From positions 124,001-188,000 of the forward strand of contig NZ_MLJI01000001.1 in the NCBI RefSeq assembly GCF_002095535.1: a stretch of 64,000 nucleotides of DNA. Direction: 5' to 3'. Below the pieces are notes generated by a model. The model saw only the letters and a list, made by a program, of their open reading frames with translations. It was not told where the DNA came from and searched no databases. Origin of the DNA: Pantoea cypripedii (lineage in GTDB: Bacteria > Pseudomonadota > Gammaproteobacteria > Enterobacterales > Enterobacteriaceae). The position numbers and the translations under genes are program-made. Of the stretch, positions 63,725 through 64,000 are shown one piece after another; the stretch's first letter is position 1, and each line of letters begins with the position of its first letter.

Positions 63725-64000
63725 ATGGCATTAAATCTTCAAGACAAACAAGCGATTGTTGCTGAAGTCAGCGAAGTAGCCAAAGGCGCGCTGTCAGCGG
63801 TTGTTGCGGATTCCCGCGGCGTGACCGTTGATAAAATGACCGAACTGCGTAAAGCAGGTCGTGAAGCTGGCGTTTACATGCGTGTTGTTCGTAACACCCT
63901 GCTGCGCCGCGTCGTTGAAGGTACTCCTTTCGAGTGCCTGAAAGACACGTTTGTTGGTCCGACCCTGATTGCATACTCTATGGAACACCCGGGCGCTGCT
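63725..64000 (+). CDS. rplJ: 50S ribosomal protein L10 (3' end outside window)
   Basis: The first 92 codons of L10, start [32 protein letters not shown], then [12 protein letters not shown] and [17 protein letters not shown]. In complexes with L7/L12 it forms the stalk, and it represses its own operon through the leader. The ATG is preceded by AGGAG. The gene runs off the window end. Confidence 0.97.
   Translation, partial: MALNLQDKQAIVAEVSEVAKGALSAVVADSRGVTVDKMTELRKAGREAGVYMRVVRNTLLRRVVEGTPFECLKDTFVGPTLIAYSMEHPGAA

Overview
The window is a chromosomal segment of an enterobacterium of the family Erwiniaceae, most likely Pantoea. The evidence is E. coli-like gene order from the enterobacterial common antigen (ECA) cluster to the rplKAJL locus, near-identical housekeeping proteins, and a 16S rRNA 5' fragment whose first variable region reads GGTAGCACAGAGGAGC. 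I saw no phage, insertion sequence, CRISPR array or defence island. The content is core genome, with a few lineage-specific insertions and losses.

Layout. 1-9393: ECA operon wzzE (5' end outside the window)-wecBCDE-wzxE-wecF-wzyE-wecG, lacking rffGH between wecC and wecD. 9502-10015: tRNA operon Arg(CCG)-His(GTG)-Leu(CAG)-Pro(TGG). 10043-10455: the sRNA GlmZ with a sigma54-type promoter, an IHF site and three GlrR-type sites. 10499-14587: hemCDXY on the minus strand. 14764-20931: CRP-controlled cyaA with a UUG start, then lptM-dapF-yigA-xerC-yigB (no cyaY). 20905-24415: SOS-boxed uvrD, and corA with a long leader and candidate leader peptide. 24515-34706: abrB, rarD, yigI, pldA, recQ, rhtC, rhtB, pldB, yigL, yigM, yehS. 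34760-40061: metR/metE, ysgA, udp. 40147-41406: an unfamiliar TPR plus glycosyltransferase-like gene. 41429-50059: SOS-boxed rmuC, ubiEJB, tatABC, tatD, rfaH, pepE. 50134-59942: ubiD-fre, fadBA, pepQ-yigZ-trkH-hemG. 59998-60406: rRNA promoters and the first 83 nt of 16S rRNA. 60407-60418: an artificial six-frame-stop linker. 60419-64000: 3' end of tuf, secE-nusG, rplK-rplA and the start of rplJ.

How the genes work together. ECA genes make and polymerise the GlcNAc-ManNAcA-Fuc4NAc repeat. The hemCDXY and hemG products act in haem synthesis. ubiEJB and ubiD act in ubiquinone synthesis. fadBA oxidises fatty acids, and pldA/pldB handle phospholipids. Several DNA-maintenance genes (xerC, uvrD, recQ, rmuC) lie here, two behind LexA-type boxes. 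Many regulatory sites can be read directly: CRP (cyaA, udp), MetJ/MetR (metE), FadR (fadB), LexA (uvrD, rmuC), and ribosomal-protein leaders.

Main cautions and leads. The join at about 60407 is an assembly artefact, so distances and gene content across it are unreliable. The most interesting biology is the rffGH deletion scar, the candidate CorL leader peptide, the TPR-glycosyltransferase gene and two extragenic palindromes. I did not find a convincing undescribed multi-gene system.
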